Source: Streptomyces vietnamensis (GTDB lineage: Bacteria > Actinomycetota > Actinomycetes > Streptomycetales > Streptomycetaceae). Taken from it: a DNA stretch of 64,000 nucleotides. The stretch is taken from positions 3,577,001 through 3,641,000 of the forward strand of contig NZ_CP010407.1 in the NCBI RefSeq assembly GCF_000830005.1, in the 5' to 3' direction. Positions within the stretch are counted from its first letter, which is position 1; each line of letters begins with the position of its first letter. A program made the position numbers and the translations under genes. Below are positions 32,433 through 41,069 of this stretch, piece after piece. The notes beneath the pieces were generated by a model that searched no databases, was not told where the DNA came from, and saw nothing but the letters and a program-made list of their open reading frames with translations.

Positions 32433-32987
32433 TCAGCGGTCTTTCGGGTCGATCAGCCAGAGGCCGAGGACCAGCAGGAACGACAGGACGAGGAAGCCCG
32501 CACCCCACCAGGCGGTGCCGGTGTTCCCGGACATCCACTCGTCCACCACGAGGGTCAGCCCCCAGAGCCGGCCGATGACGACCGTGAGCGCCGGCGCGAG
32601 ACGGGCCGAGAGCTTCGAGGACCGTTCCGGCTCCTGCTCCGCCCCGGCCCCGGGACCGGGACCGGGCCCGGTGTGCCGGATCCGGGGATCGCCGTACCCG
32701 CTGGTGGGCCGGATCTGGGGGGAGCGCTCGTGCACGGGCCGATGGAGACGCAGCTGCACGCTGCCGGGGGTGTACGCGGGACGCGGGGGCGCGGCGGGGG
32801 CGACAGGCGCGGCGGAGGCCACGGGCGCCCCGGGTGCGGCGGGCGCGGCAGGCGCGGCGGAGGCCACGGGCGCCCCGGGTGCGGCGGGCGCGGCGGAGGC
32901 CGCGGGCGCGGCAGAGGCCGCAGGCGCCCGGGGCGCGCCATGCGGGCGGGCCCGCCGCCCGCTCTGATGTGCTGGTGCACATGACAC
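32433..32987 (-). CDS. Membrane protein with Ala/Pro repeat N-terminus
   Basis: About 184 residues. The N-terminal half is an Ala/Pro/Gly repeat (unit AAPGAPVASAAPAAP, 15 residues) coded by the 45-bp DNA repeat; the C-terminal half holds a hydrophobic region, ALTVVIGRLWGLTLVVDEW, and a clear span, WWGAGFLVLSFLLVLGLWLID, ending in PKDR. The GTG at 32987 overlaps the start of the divergent ltrA-type gene, so the real start may be further in, for example near the repeats. No function is evident. Confidence 0.6.
   Translation of the reverse strand: MSCAPAHQSGRRARPHGAPRAPAASAAPAASAAPAAPGAPVASAAPAAPAAPGAPVASAAPVAPAAPPRPAYTPGSVQLRLHRPVHERSPQIRPTSGYGDPRIRHTGPGPGPGAGAEQEPERSSKLSARLAPALTVVIGRLWGLTLVVDEWMSGNTGTAWWGAGFLVLSFLLVLGLWLIDPKDR
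32806..32895. repeat. 45-bp direct repeat, two near-identical copies plus a decayed third
   Basis: Units at 32806-32850 and 32851-32895 begin GGCGCGGCGGAGGCC and differ at the last base only; a degenerate partial copy follows to about 32930. They code the Ala/Pro repeat of the minus-strand membrane protein in steps of 15 residues. Confidence 0.85.
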
Positions 32988-34159
32988 AACCGTTCCTGCC
33001 CCTCACCGCCCGCTCCCGCGAGGAGTCGCACCGGGTCGCCACGTCCCTGGAGCTCTTCTTCGACCTGTGTTTCGTCGTGGCCGTCGCCCAGGCCGGTGCC
33101 GAGCTCGTGCACGCGGTCGCCGAGGGCCACGCGGGCCAGGGCATCCTCAACTACGCGATGGTCTTCTTCGCGATCTGGTGGGCCTGGATGAACTTCTCCT
33201 GGTTCGCCTCGGCCTACGACAACGACGACGTCCTCTACCGGGTCGTCACCCTCATCCAGATCGCCGGCGTCCTCATCCTCGCCGCCGGTGTCTCGCGCGC
33301 CTTCGAGGAGCACGACTTCCTCGTCGTCTACCTCGGCTACGTCGTGATGCGCCTCGCGATGGCCTCCCAGTGGCTGCGCGCCGCCCACCACGCCACCGCC
33401 CCGGCCGAGCGGACGATGTGCCGCCGGTACGCGGGCGGGGTCCTCGCCGTCCAGATCGGCTGGCTCGCACTGGTCCTCGCGCCCGAGTCGGCCCGCCCGT
33501 GGGTGTTCCTGGTCATGGCGCTCGCCGAGATGGCCGTGCCGGTGTACGCGGAGAAGGACGCGCCCAGCGCCTGGCACCCGCACCACATCGCCGAGCGGTA
33601 CGGCCTGTTCACGATCATCGTGCTCGGCGAGACCGTCGCCGCCGCGACCGTCGCCGTGAAGACGGGCATCGTCGAGAACGACGCCCTCGGCGAAGTCCTC
33701 CCGATCGCCGCGGGCGGCCTGCTGCTCGTCTTCGCCGCCTGGTGGATCTACTTCGTCGTGCCCGCCCACGATCGGCTGACCTCCAGCCGCCAGGGCTTCC
33801 TGTGGGGCTACGGCCACTACGTGATCTTCTCGTCGGCCGCCGCCGTCGGGGCCGGCCTGGAGATCGCCGTCGAGCAGTCCGTCGGCAAGGCCCACATCTC
33901 CACGCTCGCCGCCTCCGCCGCCGTGACGATCCCCTCGGCCGTGTTCCTGCTGTCGGTGTGGCTGCTGCACGCCCGCTACTTCAAGGTCGGCATCGCCCAG
34001 CAACTGGTCCTGCCGGTCTCGTCGTTCGCGATCCTGATGTGCACGTTCGCCGGCCACTGGGCGGTCCTGGCGGCCGGGATCGTCGCGGCGGCCACGGTCG
34101 CCGTCGGGGTCACCCTGACCGCCCGCAACCCGGCCACGCGCGCGAGGACGAGGGCCTGA
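32981..34159 (+). CDS. Low-temperature-requirement A (LtrA)-family membrane protein
   Basis: 392 residues with about ten membrane helices. The family signature ATSLELFFDLCFVVAVAQ is at residues 20-37, and HHIAERYGLFTIIVLGETV near the middle is the second strongly conserved LtrA segment. LtrA was named for a Listeria mutant unable to grow in the cold; the molecular function is unknown. The ATG at 32981 fits the usual N-terminus (MTQPFLPLTARSREE). A 15-bp tandem repeat follows directly after the stop. Confidence 0.92.
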   Translation: MTQPFLPLTARSREESHRVATSLELFFDLCFVVAVAQAGAELVHAVAEGHAGQGILNYAMVFFAIWWAWMNFSWFASAYDNDDVLYRVVTLIQIAGVLILAAGVSRAFEEHDFLVVYLGYVVMRLAMASQWLRAAHHATAPAERTMCRRYAGGVLAVQIGWLALVLAPESARPWVFLVMALAEMAVPVYAEKDAPSAWHPHHIAERYGLFTIIVLGETVAAATVAVKTGIVENDALGEVLPIAAGGLLLVFAAWWIYFVVPAHDRLTSSRQGFLWGYGHYVIFSSAAAVGAGLEIAVEQSVGKAHISTLAASAAVTIPSAVFLLSVWLLHARYFKVGIAQQLVLPVSSFAILMCTFAGHWAVLAAGIVAAATVAVGVTLTARNPATRARTRA

Positions 34160-34163
34160 CGGA

Positions 34164-34208
34164 CGCCGGGAGGTGGGAGGCCGGGAGGCTGGAGGCCGGG
34201 AGGCTGGA
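34164..34208. repeat. 15-bp tandem repeat, three copies, just after the ltrA-type stop
   Basis: CGCCGGGAGGTGGGA at 34164-34178 is followed by two identical GGCCGGGAGGCTGGA units at 34179-34193 and 34194-34208. It starts four bases after the stop codon and ends 33 bp before the next start codon, so it lies in the leader of the SARP gene. Confidence 0.85.
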
Positions 34209-34241
34209 AGAGCCGCTGTCCACCGGGACACAATCCGCCCC

Positions 34242-36674
34242 ATGATGTTCCGCCTCCTCGGACCGCTCGCCATGACCGACGCCACCGGCACCCCGGTGCC
34301 CGCCGTCGGCGGCCCCAAGGTCCGCGCCCTGCTCGCCCGGCTCCTCCTCGACGCGGGCCGGACCGTCCCGGTGGAGCGGCTCGTCGACGGCCTGTACGGG
34401 GACGAGCCGCCGGCCGGCGCCCAGGGCGCGCTCCAGGCGCAGGTCTCGCGGCTGCGCCGGGCCCTTCCGCCGGGCGTGGCGGTGGAGTTCACGCCCGCCG
34501 GGTACCGGCTGGCCATCGAGGACGTGGACGTCCTGCGCTTCGAGGCGCTGGCCCGGGAGGGCGCGCGGGCCGCTGCGGCGGGCGATCCCGGCCGTGCGGC
34601 AGGGCTGCTGCGGGAGGCGCTCGGCCTCTGGCGGGGGCCGGCGCTGGCCGACGTACGGGACGCGCCGTTCGCGGCGGGGCAGGCGGCCCGGCTGGACGCG
34701 CTGCGGCTCGACGCGGTGGAGGAGTGGGCGGCCGCCGAGTTGACCGTCGGCGGGGACCCGATGCTCCTCGTACGGGAGTTGGAGTGGGCGATCCGGGAGC
34801 AGCCGCTGCGGGAACGGCTGCGGGGCCTGCAGATGCGGGCGCTCGGCGCGGCGGGCCGGCAGGCGGAGGCGCTCGCTGTGTACGAGGAGGTGCGGGCGGC
34901 CCTCGCGGAGGAGCTGGGGGCCGATCCGTCGCCGGAGCTGTCCGCCGTACACCTGGAGCTGCTGCGGGGTACGGAGGTGCCGAGGACGTTCCCGCCGCTG
35001 CCGGCCCCGCTGACGGACTTCGTGGGCCGCGAACGGGAACGGGAGCGGCTGGCGGCCCTGGTGGCGGCCGCGCGCCTGGTGACCCTGGTGGGCCCGGGCG
35101 GCGCGGGCAAGACGCGCCTGGCCCTGGAGGTGGGCGGAGGGCTGCCGGGGGAGGTGCGGTTCGTGGACCTGGGGGCGGTGTCCGCTTCCACCGAGGTCGC
35201 GGAGGCATTCGCCACGGCACTCGGGGTACGGGACGCGGCGCGGCTCGAAACGGCCCTGGCCGGGCGGCCGGTGGTGCTGATCGTGGACAACTGCGAGCAC
35301 GTGGTCGCGGAGACGGCCGTCCTCGTACGGCGCCTGCTGGCCGCCTGCCCGGCGCTACGGGTCCTGACGACGAGCCGTGAGGCCCTCGGGATCACCGGGG
35401 AGTCCCTGCTGCCGCTCGGCGCGCTGGAGTCGGCGGCGGCGGAAGAACTGTTCGTACGGCGCGGGGCGGCGGTCCGGCCCGGATTCACGGGCCACGCACG
35501 CGTGGCGGAGCTCTGCGCGGGGCTCGACGGGCTGCCGCTCGCCGTCGAACTGGCGGCGGCCCGGCTGCGGACCCTGACCGTGGAAGAACTGGCGGACGGC
35601 CTCGGCAAGCGGTTCGAACTACTGTCACGCGGGGACCGCACGGCGCCGGAACGGCACCGCACGCTGCGGGCGGTGGTGGAGTGGAGCTGGTCGCTCCTCG
35701 AACCGGGCGAACGGGAGCTGGCGGCGCGGCTCTCGGTGTTCCGGGGCGGGGCGACGGCGGAGGCGGTCGCCCGGGTGTGCGGGGCGGGCGCGGGCCCGCT
35801 GGCCTCGCTCGTGGAGAAGTCGCTGGTGGAGGTACGGGACGACGGCCGGTACCGGATGCTGGAGACGATCCGCGCGTACGCCGCCGAACGGCTCCCGGCC
35901 GGGGACCCGGCGTTCGCCGCGCACCACGCGTACTACCGGGAGCTCGCCGAGGCGGCCGATCCCGAACTGCGCGGGCCCGCCCAGCTGGAGTGGCTGGCCC
36001 GGCTCGACGCGGAGGACGCGAACCTGCGGGCGGCGCTGCGGCGGGGCACCCCGGAGGACGGGCTGCGGCTCGTGGCCGCGCTCAGCCCGTACTGGTGGCT
36101 GCGCGGGCTCCGGGGCCGGGTGGCGGCGCCGGTCGCGGAGCTCCTGGACCGGGTGGAGCCGTCTGCGGAACTCGGCGAGGAGTACGCGCTGTGCGTCCTC
36201 GCGGCGGGCCTCCGGGAGGGCGAACACGTGGACCGGGCCAGGGGGTTCCTCGCCGGGGGTACGGCTCCGCTGCGGCAGCCGTACACGGCGTTCCTCTGGT
36301 CGACCGCCATCGGCCCCCTGGAGGGCCTCCGCCTCGCCGACGACCCCTGGTCCCGGTCCCTCGGGCTCGTGGGCCGCGCCCATCTGACCTCCTCGGAGGC
36401 CCTCTTCACGGAGGCCCTCGCGGGCTTCCGGGCGCTCGGGGAGCGATGGGGGACGGCGACGGCGCTGGAGGGCCTGGCAGGCCTCTCGACCGACCCGCTG
36501 CCGCTCCTCGCGGAGGCCCTGGCCCTCTTCGAGGAACTGGGGGTGGCCGAGGACGTGGTGGACCTGCTCCACCGCCGCGCCGCCGTCCACGAGGCATCCG
36601 GAGACCGGGCAGCAGCGACGGCGGACCGCACCCGCGCGACGGAAACGGCCCAACAAGCGGGCCTGCCGACCTGA
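34242..36674 (+). CDS. AfsR-like SARP transcriptional regulator with NB-ARC ATPase
   Basis: 810 residues. Winged-helix DNA-binding domain at 1-90 (FRLLGPLAMTDATGTPV, KVRALLARLLLDAGRTV, LQAQVSRLRRALP), bacterial transcriptional activation domain to about 245, then NB-ARC/STAND ATPase with P-loop GPGGAGKTRLAL near 284 and a Walker B VVLIVDNCEHV, and a helical TPR-like C-terminus. SARPs activate antibiotic or other target promoters by binding direct repeats spaced one helical turn; such repeats are found just upstream of the next gene. The start is the first of two adjacent ATGs (34242, 34245). No biosynthetic cluster is adjacent. Confidence 0.9.
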   Translation: MMFRLLGPLAMTDATGTPVPAVGGPKVRALLARLLLDAGRTVPVERLVDGLYGDEPPAGAQGALQAQVSRLRRALPPGVAVEFTPAGYRLAIEDVDVLRFEALAREGARAAAAGDPGRAAGLLREALGLWRGPALADVRDAPFAAGQAARLDALRLDAVEEWAAAELTVGGDPMLLVRELEWAIREQPLRERLRGLQMRALGAAGRQAEALAVYEEVRAALAEELGADPSPELSAVHLELLRGTEVPRTFPPLPAPLTDFVGRERERERLAALVAAARLVTLVGPGGAGKTRLALEVGGGLPGEVRFVDLGAVSASTEVAEAFATALGVRDAARLETALAGRPVVLIVDNCEHVVAETAVLVRRLLAACPALRVLTTSREALGITGESLLPLGALESAAAEELFVRRGAAVRPGFTGHARVAELCAGLDGLPLAVELAAARLRTLTVEELADGLGKRFELLSRGDRTAPERHRTLRAVVEWSWSLLEPGERELAARLSVFRGGATAEAVARVCGAGAGPLASLVEKSLVEVRDDGRYRMLETIRAYAAERLPAGDPAFAAHHAYYRELAEAADPELRGPAQLEWLARLDAEDANLRAALRRGTPEDGLRLVAALSPYWWLRGLRGRVAAPVAELLDRVEPSAELGEEYALCVLAAGLREGEHVDRARGFLAGGTAPLRQPYTAFLWSTAIGPLEGLRLADDPWSRSLGLVGRAHLTSSEALFTEALAGFRALGERWGTATALEGLAGLSTDPLPLLAEALALFEELGVAEDVVDLLHRRAAVHEASGDRAAATADRTRATETAQQAGLPT

Positions 36675-36752
36675 CCGCCTCCGCTGGGCGGCGGGGGGCA
36701 TCGCCCCGGCGGGCGCCGCCTACAACGGGGGCGGCGCGAGGCGCATGCAGCG

Positions 36753-36789
36753 GTCAGCGGTCGTCAGGTGGCTGTCAGTGGTTCGTCAG
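36753..36789 (+). promoter_or_regulatory. Four GTCAG direct repeats at one-turn spacing (SARP-type operator)
   Basis: GTCAG occurs at 36753, 36763, 36774 and 36785, that is at 10, 11 and 11 bp steps on the same face of the helix. Heptamer direct repeats with 11-bp spacing before the -10 region are the known binding pattern of SARP activators. The array ends 68 bp before the SDR start and directly follows the SARP gene. Confidence 0.6.
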
Positions 36790-36857
36790 CGCGTCGCGCC
36801 AGTGTTCTTCCCGTGCCCCGGGGAGACGCCCCGGGCCGCAGCCCGAGGAGACCCACC

Positions 36858-37643
36858 ATGCAGCAGCACACCTCCACCCGTACCGCCCTCGTCACCGGTT
36901 CCTCCCGGGGCATCGGGCGCGCCATCGCCCGGCGGCTCGCCGCCGACGGGATGGTCGTCGCCGTGCACTACGGGCGGGACGCCGCCGCCGCGCAGGAGAC
37001 CGTGGACCTGATCGTCCGGGACGGCGGGCGGGCCTTCTCCGTCGGGGCCGACCTGGCCACGCACGACGGGGTCCTCGCGCTGGTCGAGGGCGTCCGGGCC
37101 GGGCTCGCCGCCCACACCGGGGAGGCCGCGCTCGACGTGCTCGTCAACAACGCCGCCGCGGCCACCTCCGGCGGGCACCTCGCCGACGAGACCCCGGAGG
37201 AGTTCGACCGCGTCTTCGCGGTCAACGTCCGGGCGCCGTACTTCCTCGTCCAGGGCCTGCTGCCGGTGCTCCGGGACGGCGGCCGGATCATCAACATCGG
37301 GTCCGCCGTCACCCGGATCGCCCTCGCCGACGAGCTGGCGTACGCGATGACGAAGGGGGCGATGGAGACCTTCACCCGCACCCTCGCCAACGTGGTCGGG
37401 GAGCGCCGGATCACCGTCAACACCGTCGCCCCCGGCCCGACGCAGACCGCCTCGCTCACCGCCGCCATGGCCGCGATGCCCCAGCTCGAAGGGATGCTGA
37501 TCGGCGGTCAGGCGCTGCCGTGGGTCGGGCAGCCCGAGGACATCGCCGATCCGGTGGCCTTCCTGGCCTCGGAGGACGGCCGCTGGATCACCGGCACCGT
37601 GGTCGACGCCTCCGGGGGCACTTACCTCGGTCCCAAGCGCTGA
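36858..37643 (+). CDS. Short-chain dehydrogenase/reductase
   Basis: 261 residues of the classical SDR type. The NAD(P) motif is TGSSRGIGRAIA, NNAA is at the expected place, the catalytic serine is in NIGSAVTR and the YxxxK pair in LAYAMTKGAM; the C-terminus ITGTVVDASGGTYLG matches FabG-like reductases. ATG at 36858 is preceded by GAGGAGACC. It probably reduces a ketone or oxidises an alcohol with NADP(H), substrate unknown. The SARP-type repeats upstream suggest it is controlled by the regulator encoded just before it. Confidence 0.92.
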   Translation: MQQHTSTRTALVTGSSRGIGRAIARRLAADGMVVAVHYGRDAAAAQETVDLIVRDGGRAFSVGADLATHDGVLALVEGVRAGLAAHTGEAALDVLVNNAAAATSGGHLADETPEEFDRVFAVNVRAPYFLVQGLLPVLRDGGRIINIGSAVTRIALADELAYAMTKGAMETFTRTLANVVGERRITVNTVAPGPTQTASLTAAMAAMPQLEGMLIGGQALPWVGQPEDIADPVAFLASEDGRWITGTVVDASGGTYLGPKR

Positions 37644-37669
37644 GCCAAGACGCGTGGTAGGCAGGGGAC

Positions 37670-38746
37670 ATGACACTTCCCGAGGAGACGGGCCGTCAGG
37701 ACTCGATCACCGACGTGAGCGGGCTGCGCGTCGGCCACGCGCGCGTGGCCGGGCCCGGGGCGCTGAGCGGCACCACGGTCGTCCTGGCCCCGGAGGGCGG
37801 GGTCGTCGCCGCCGTGGACGTGCGGGGCGGAGGGCCGGGCACGCGGGAGACGGACGCCCTGGACCCGCGGAACGTGGTCCAGCGGATCGACGCGGTCGTC
37901 CTGACCGGCGGCAGCGCGTACGGCCTGGACTCCGCCGCCGGGGTGATGGCCTGGCTGGAGGAGCGGCACCGGGGCGTGCGCGTGGGCCCCGACCCGGCGC
38001 ACGTGGTGCCGGTGGTGCCCGCCGCGTGCGTCTTCGACCTGGGCCGGGGCGGCGACTTCACGGCCCGCCCGGACGCGGCGACGGGCCGGGCGGCGGTGGA
38101 GGCGGCCGCCGCGAGCGGGGACCACGCGCGCGTGGAGACGGGCGCGGTCGGGGCGGGCACGGGGGCCGTGGTCGGCGGCCTGCGGGGCGGGGTGGGGACG
38201 GCGAGCACCGTCCTGGAGTCGGGGATCACGGTCGGCGCGCTCGTGGTGGTGAACGCGGTCGGCTCGGCCGTCGACCCGACGAACGGCGTCCCGTACGGCG
38301 GCTGCTTCGAGGCCGGCCGGCCCGCCTTCCCGGCTACCGAGGTCCACGAGGCGGCCCTGCGGCGGCTCGCGGAGGCCCGGAAGGCGTCCGCCCCGCCGCC
38401 GCTGAACACCACGCTCGCCGTCGTCGCGACGGACGCCGTCCTGACCCGGGCCCAGGCCCAGAAGGTCGCGGGCACCGCGCACGACGGCATCGCGCGCGCG
38501 GTGCGCCCGGTGCACCTGATGAACGACGGGGACACGGTCTTCGCGCTCGCCACCGGGGCGCGGGAGCTGCCGGAGGGGCCGGGTCCGCTCGCCCTGAACG
38601 AGATCCTGGCGGCCGGCGCTGACCTGGTGACCCGGGCGATCGTCCGCGCGGTCCTCGCCGCCCCTGGCGGTCTGCGCGGCCCGGGCGGCGACTTCCCCTC
38701 GTACCGCGAGCTGTACGGACCGGAGGCGGAGGCGTACTCCCGGTAA
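37670..38746 (+). CDS. P1-family (DmpA-like, S58) peptidase
   Basis: 358 residues. SITDVSGLRVGHARV is the usual N-terminus; VLTGGSAYGLDSAAGVMAWLEE, GNAVGSAVDP-like VVNAVGSAVDPTNG and the processing/nucleophile region PPLNTTLAVVATDA (Thr nucleophile of the N-terminal nucleophile fold) are present. Family members are aminopeptidases with beta-peptide or D-amino-acid activity; many actinobacterial copies are uncharacterised. It follows the SDR gene by 26 bp on the same strand and may share its transcript. Confidence 0.9.
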   Translation: MTLPEETGRQDSITDVSGLRVGHARVAGPGALSGTTVVLAPEGGVVAAVDVRGGGPGTRETDALDPRNVVQRIDAVVLTGGSAYGLDSAAGVMAWLEERHRGVRVGPDPAHVVPVVPAACVFDLGRGGDFTARPDAATGRAAVEAAAASGDHARVETGAVGAGTGAVVGGLRGGVGTASTVLESGITVGALVVVNAVGSAVDPTNGVPYGGCFEAGRPAFPATEVHEAALRRLAEARKASAPPPLNTTLAVVATDAVLTRAQAQKVAGTAHDGIARAVRPVHLMNDGDTVFALATGARELPEGPGPLALNEILAAGADLVTRAIVRAVLAAPGGLRGPGGDFPSYRELYGPEAEAYSR

Positions 38747-38818
38747 GGGGAGGGGAGTTGGAGGGAACGGGCGGGAACTTCGCGAGCGGGCCCTTCGTTT
38801 TGCCGGAACCCGGACACG

Positions 38819-39661
38819 ATGTCAGACCCAGGGACTACGTTAAGCAAGCACCAAGTGACATGCGGCGACGGCCTGGAGACCCTCTTGAACGATCCGCAGG
38901 ATCCTCACGATCTGTACGAGACGACCGAGACGCACCTTGAGCGGCTCCTCGGCCGGGCGCTCAACTCCTTCGACCTGCCCGACTCGACCGTCGAGCGCCT
39001 CGGCACGGCGCTCGCCCACTCCAGCGCGCTGCACTCCTCGCACCACAGCGCGTCGCTGCACCGCACGACCCACCGCCACACCTATCTGCTCGCCGACGGC
39101 AGCGCGCTCAGCCTCTGGGAGCTCGTGCACAACACCGGCCGGGACGGCGCCGAGCAGCACGAGCTGTACACGGAGGAGTCGGAGGCGCGGCTCGCCGCCT
39201 CCCGTCTCCCGGCCGGGCCGCTGCCGGGCTGGACGGCGGAGCGCGCCGACGGCCGCGTCCTCGACGAGGACGACGACCTGGAGCTGCTGAGCGCCCTGCT
39301 GGCCCGCCCGATACCGGCCCAGCCGCGGATGTACGTGCCGGACAACTCCGCCGACCACGCGCGCCGCGTCCTGCGCCGCGCGGAGAACGCGGACCGGCCG
39401 GGCGAGCGGACGGCCCGCCGTCTCCGGCTGGCCTTCGCGCACCACATCACGCAGGCCTTCGGGCGCCACTGCCCGGTGGAGGGCGGCCGGGACGCCGGCT
39501 TCACCCTCTACGAGCACCAGTTCCTGCTGCTCGACGGCAGCGAGGTCAGCCTCTGGGAGGTCGAGCACACGGCGACGCCGGACGGCCGGCACATGTGCGA
39601 GGTGTACGAGGACGAGCACGCGGCCCGCGGGGCGATGGAGTCCCGCTCCCGGGTCCGCTGA
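38819..39661 (+). CDS. DUF6227-family protein
   Basis: 280 residues, hydrophilic, no membrane span. It consists of two related halves: THRHTYLLADGSALSLWELVHN near 90-110 and LYEHQFLLLDGSEVSLWEVEH near 230-250, which share the pattern Y/F-LL-DGS-x-SLWE-x-x-H. NDPQDPHDLYETTETHLERL is the typical family lead. The function is unknown. The internal duplication suggests two copies of one fold. It is convergent with the glycosyltransferase gene through a terminator. Confidence 0.88.
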   Translation: MSDPGTTLSKHQVTCGDGLETLLNDPQDPHDLYETTETHLERLLGRALNSFDLPDSTVERLGTALAHSSALHSSHHSASLHRTTHRHTYLLADGSALSLWELVHNTGRDGAEQHELYTEESEARLAASRLPAGPLPGWTAERADGRVLDEDDDLELLSALLARPIPAQPRMYVPDNSADHARRVLRRAENADRPGERTARRLRLAFAHHITQAFGRHCPVEGGRDAGFTLYEHQFLLLDGSEVSLWEVEHTATPDGRHMCEVYEDEHAARGAMESRSRVR

Positions 39662-39675
39662 CGCACCGCCGCCGA

Positions 39676-39710
39676 CCCCGCCCCCGTCCGTTCAGGGGAC
39701 GAGGGCGGGG
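39676..39710. terminator. Bidirectional hairpin between convergent genes
   Basis: CCCCGCCCCCGTCC (39676-39689) pairs with GGACGAGGGCGGGG (39697-39710) with one mismatch and a seven-base loop. It overlaps the last codons of the glycosyltransferase gene and can stop both transcripts. Confidence 0.65.
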
Positions 39711-40795
39711 GCCGCGGCGGTCTCGGTCAGGCGCCGGACGGCGAACGTCCGGTTGACGCGGGTCTGTTCGCGGTAGTTCTCCGGCAGGTCCGGCAGCGCG
39801 AGCAGCCGGTCGCAGGCGGCGAGCGAGGCGGCGTGGTCACCCGCCCAGTACGCGGTGATCGAGTACTCGAAGAGCAGCCCCCACCGGTAGACCCACGGCT
39901 GGGTGAACAGCACGTCGTCCGGCATCCCCTGGTCCAGGACGGCGGACACGACGGCGTGGGCGGCCTGGTGGCGCCGCAGCTTCCGCAGCCGCGCCACCAG
40001 CTCGTAGCAGGCTTCGAGGCGCTCGGGCCGCGACTCCCAGGCGCGCGTCAGGGCGTCCATCCCGGCCGGCCAGTCTCCGGCGTCGGCCCGCAGGACACCC
40101 GACTGGAGCAGGGAGACGTAGACCTCCTCGCCCCAGCCGCCCATGGCCGCGCGCCGCTCGTAGAGGGCGACGGCCTCGTCGGAGCGGCCCATGTCCCGCA
40201 GGGTCTGCGCGAGGTAGAAGACCGTACGGGGGTTCGTCGGGTCCCGGTCGAGCTCGGCGCTCAGCAGGCGGGCGTCGCGCTCGAACTTGTCGTGGCGCGA
40301 GCCGCCGTCGGCGTGGTCCTCGATGACGAGGGCGTCCAGGTTCTCCTGGACGTGGTCCCGGTCGGCCGTCAGGTACTCGTGGGTGACGCCCTCGTACCGC
40401 CAGGGCAGATCGCCTCTGACCAGGCGTTTGATGCGGTACTCGACGGGCCCCCGGTGGCGGATCATGTACGCGTCGGCGAGCGGGCCGTCGGCGGCGGGCA
40501 GCGGGCCGTCCTGGCGCAGGACGTGGTCGGCGTCGAGGAGCAGCAGGTAGTCGGCCCGGCCGCGGGCACGCGCGATGTTCAGGCTGCGGTTGTGGCCGAA
40601 GTTCACCCACGGCTCCTCGCGCAGCTCGCCCGGGATGCCGGCGAGGGCGGCGCGGATCAGCTCCTGGGTCCCGTCGGTCGAGCCCGTGTCGGAGATGACC
40701 CAGGTGTCGATCAGCCCGCGGGCGGAGGCGAGGCAGCGCTCGATGACGCGGGCCTCGTTCTTGACGATCATGCAGAGGCAGATCGACGGCTTCAC
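39692..40795 (-). CDS. Family 2 glycosyltransferase with C-terminal TPR-like region
   Basis: 367 residues. SICLCMIVKNEARVIERCL, VISDTGSTDGTQELI and LLLLDADHVL (the D-x-D-like metal site) form a GT2 domain in the first 130 residues, then WRYEGVTHEYL. Residues 190-330 are helix-turn-helix repeats such as TNPRTVFYLAQTLRDMGRSDEAVALYERRAAMG, as in SunS- or TPR-type GT2 proteins. The acceptor is unknown. It is not near a glycan cluster. The start follows a 270-bp gap with no clear elements. Confidence 0.88.
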   Translation of the reverse strand: MKPSICLCMIVKNEARVIERCLASARGLIDTWVISDTGSTDGTQELIRAALAGIPGELREEPWVNFGHNRSLNIARARGRADYLLLLDADHVLRQDGPLPAADGPLADAYMIRHRGPVEYRIKRLVRGDLPWRYEGVTHEYLTADRDHVQENLDALVIEDHADGGSRHDKFERDARLLSAELDRDPTNPRTVFYLAQTLRDMGRSDEAVALYERRAAMGGWGEEVYVSLLQSGVLRADAGDWPAGMDALTRAWESRPERLEACYELVARLRKLRRHQAAHAVVSAVLDQGMPDDVLFTQPWVYRWGLLFEYSITAYWAGDHAASLAACDRLLALPDLPENYREQTRVNRTFAVRRLTETAAAPALVP

Positions 40796-41069
40796 GGCAA
40801 CACCACTTCCGGGGGATCGGGCCCGGTGACCTCATGACCCGGTGACCGTACGTACAGGCCTCCGTCGCCCGAATACGGCACGCCGGGAGACGGGCAGAGG
40901 TTCGCTCCCGCGTACGCACCCATTCGATATCGGCCATAGGCCGTGGAGTTGATTGCGCCACTCGATCCTCAAGGGCTTGCAATCGCGATCCGATGACCAC
41001 TAGCGAAGCCGAACACGCTTCCACATGATCCCCCGATCCGGTTACAGCCGGTCACGAAGGAGTGCATGC

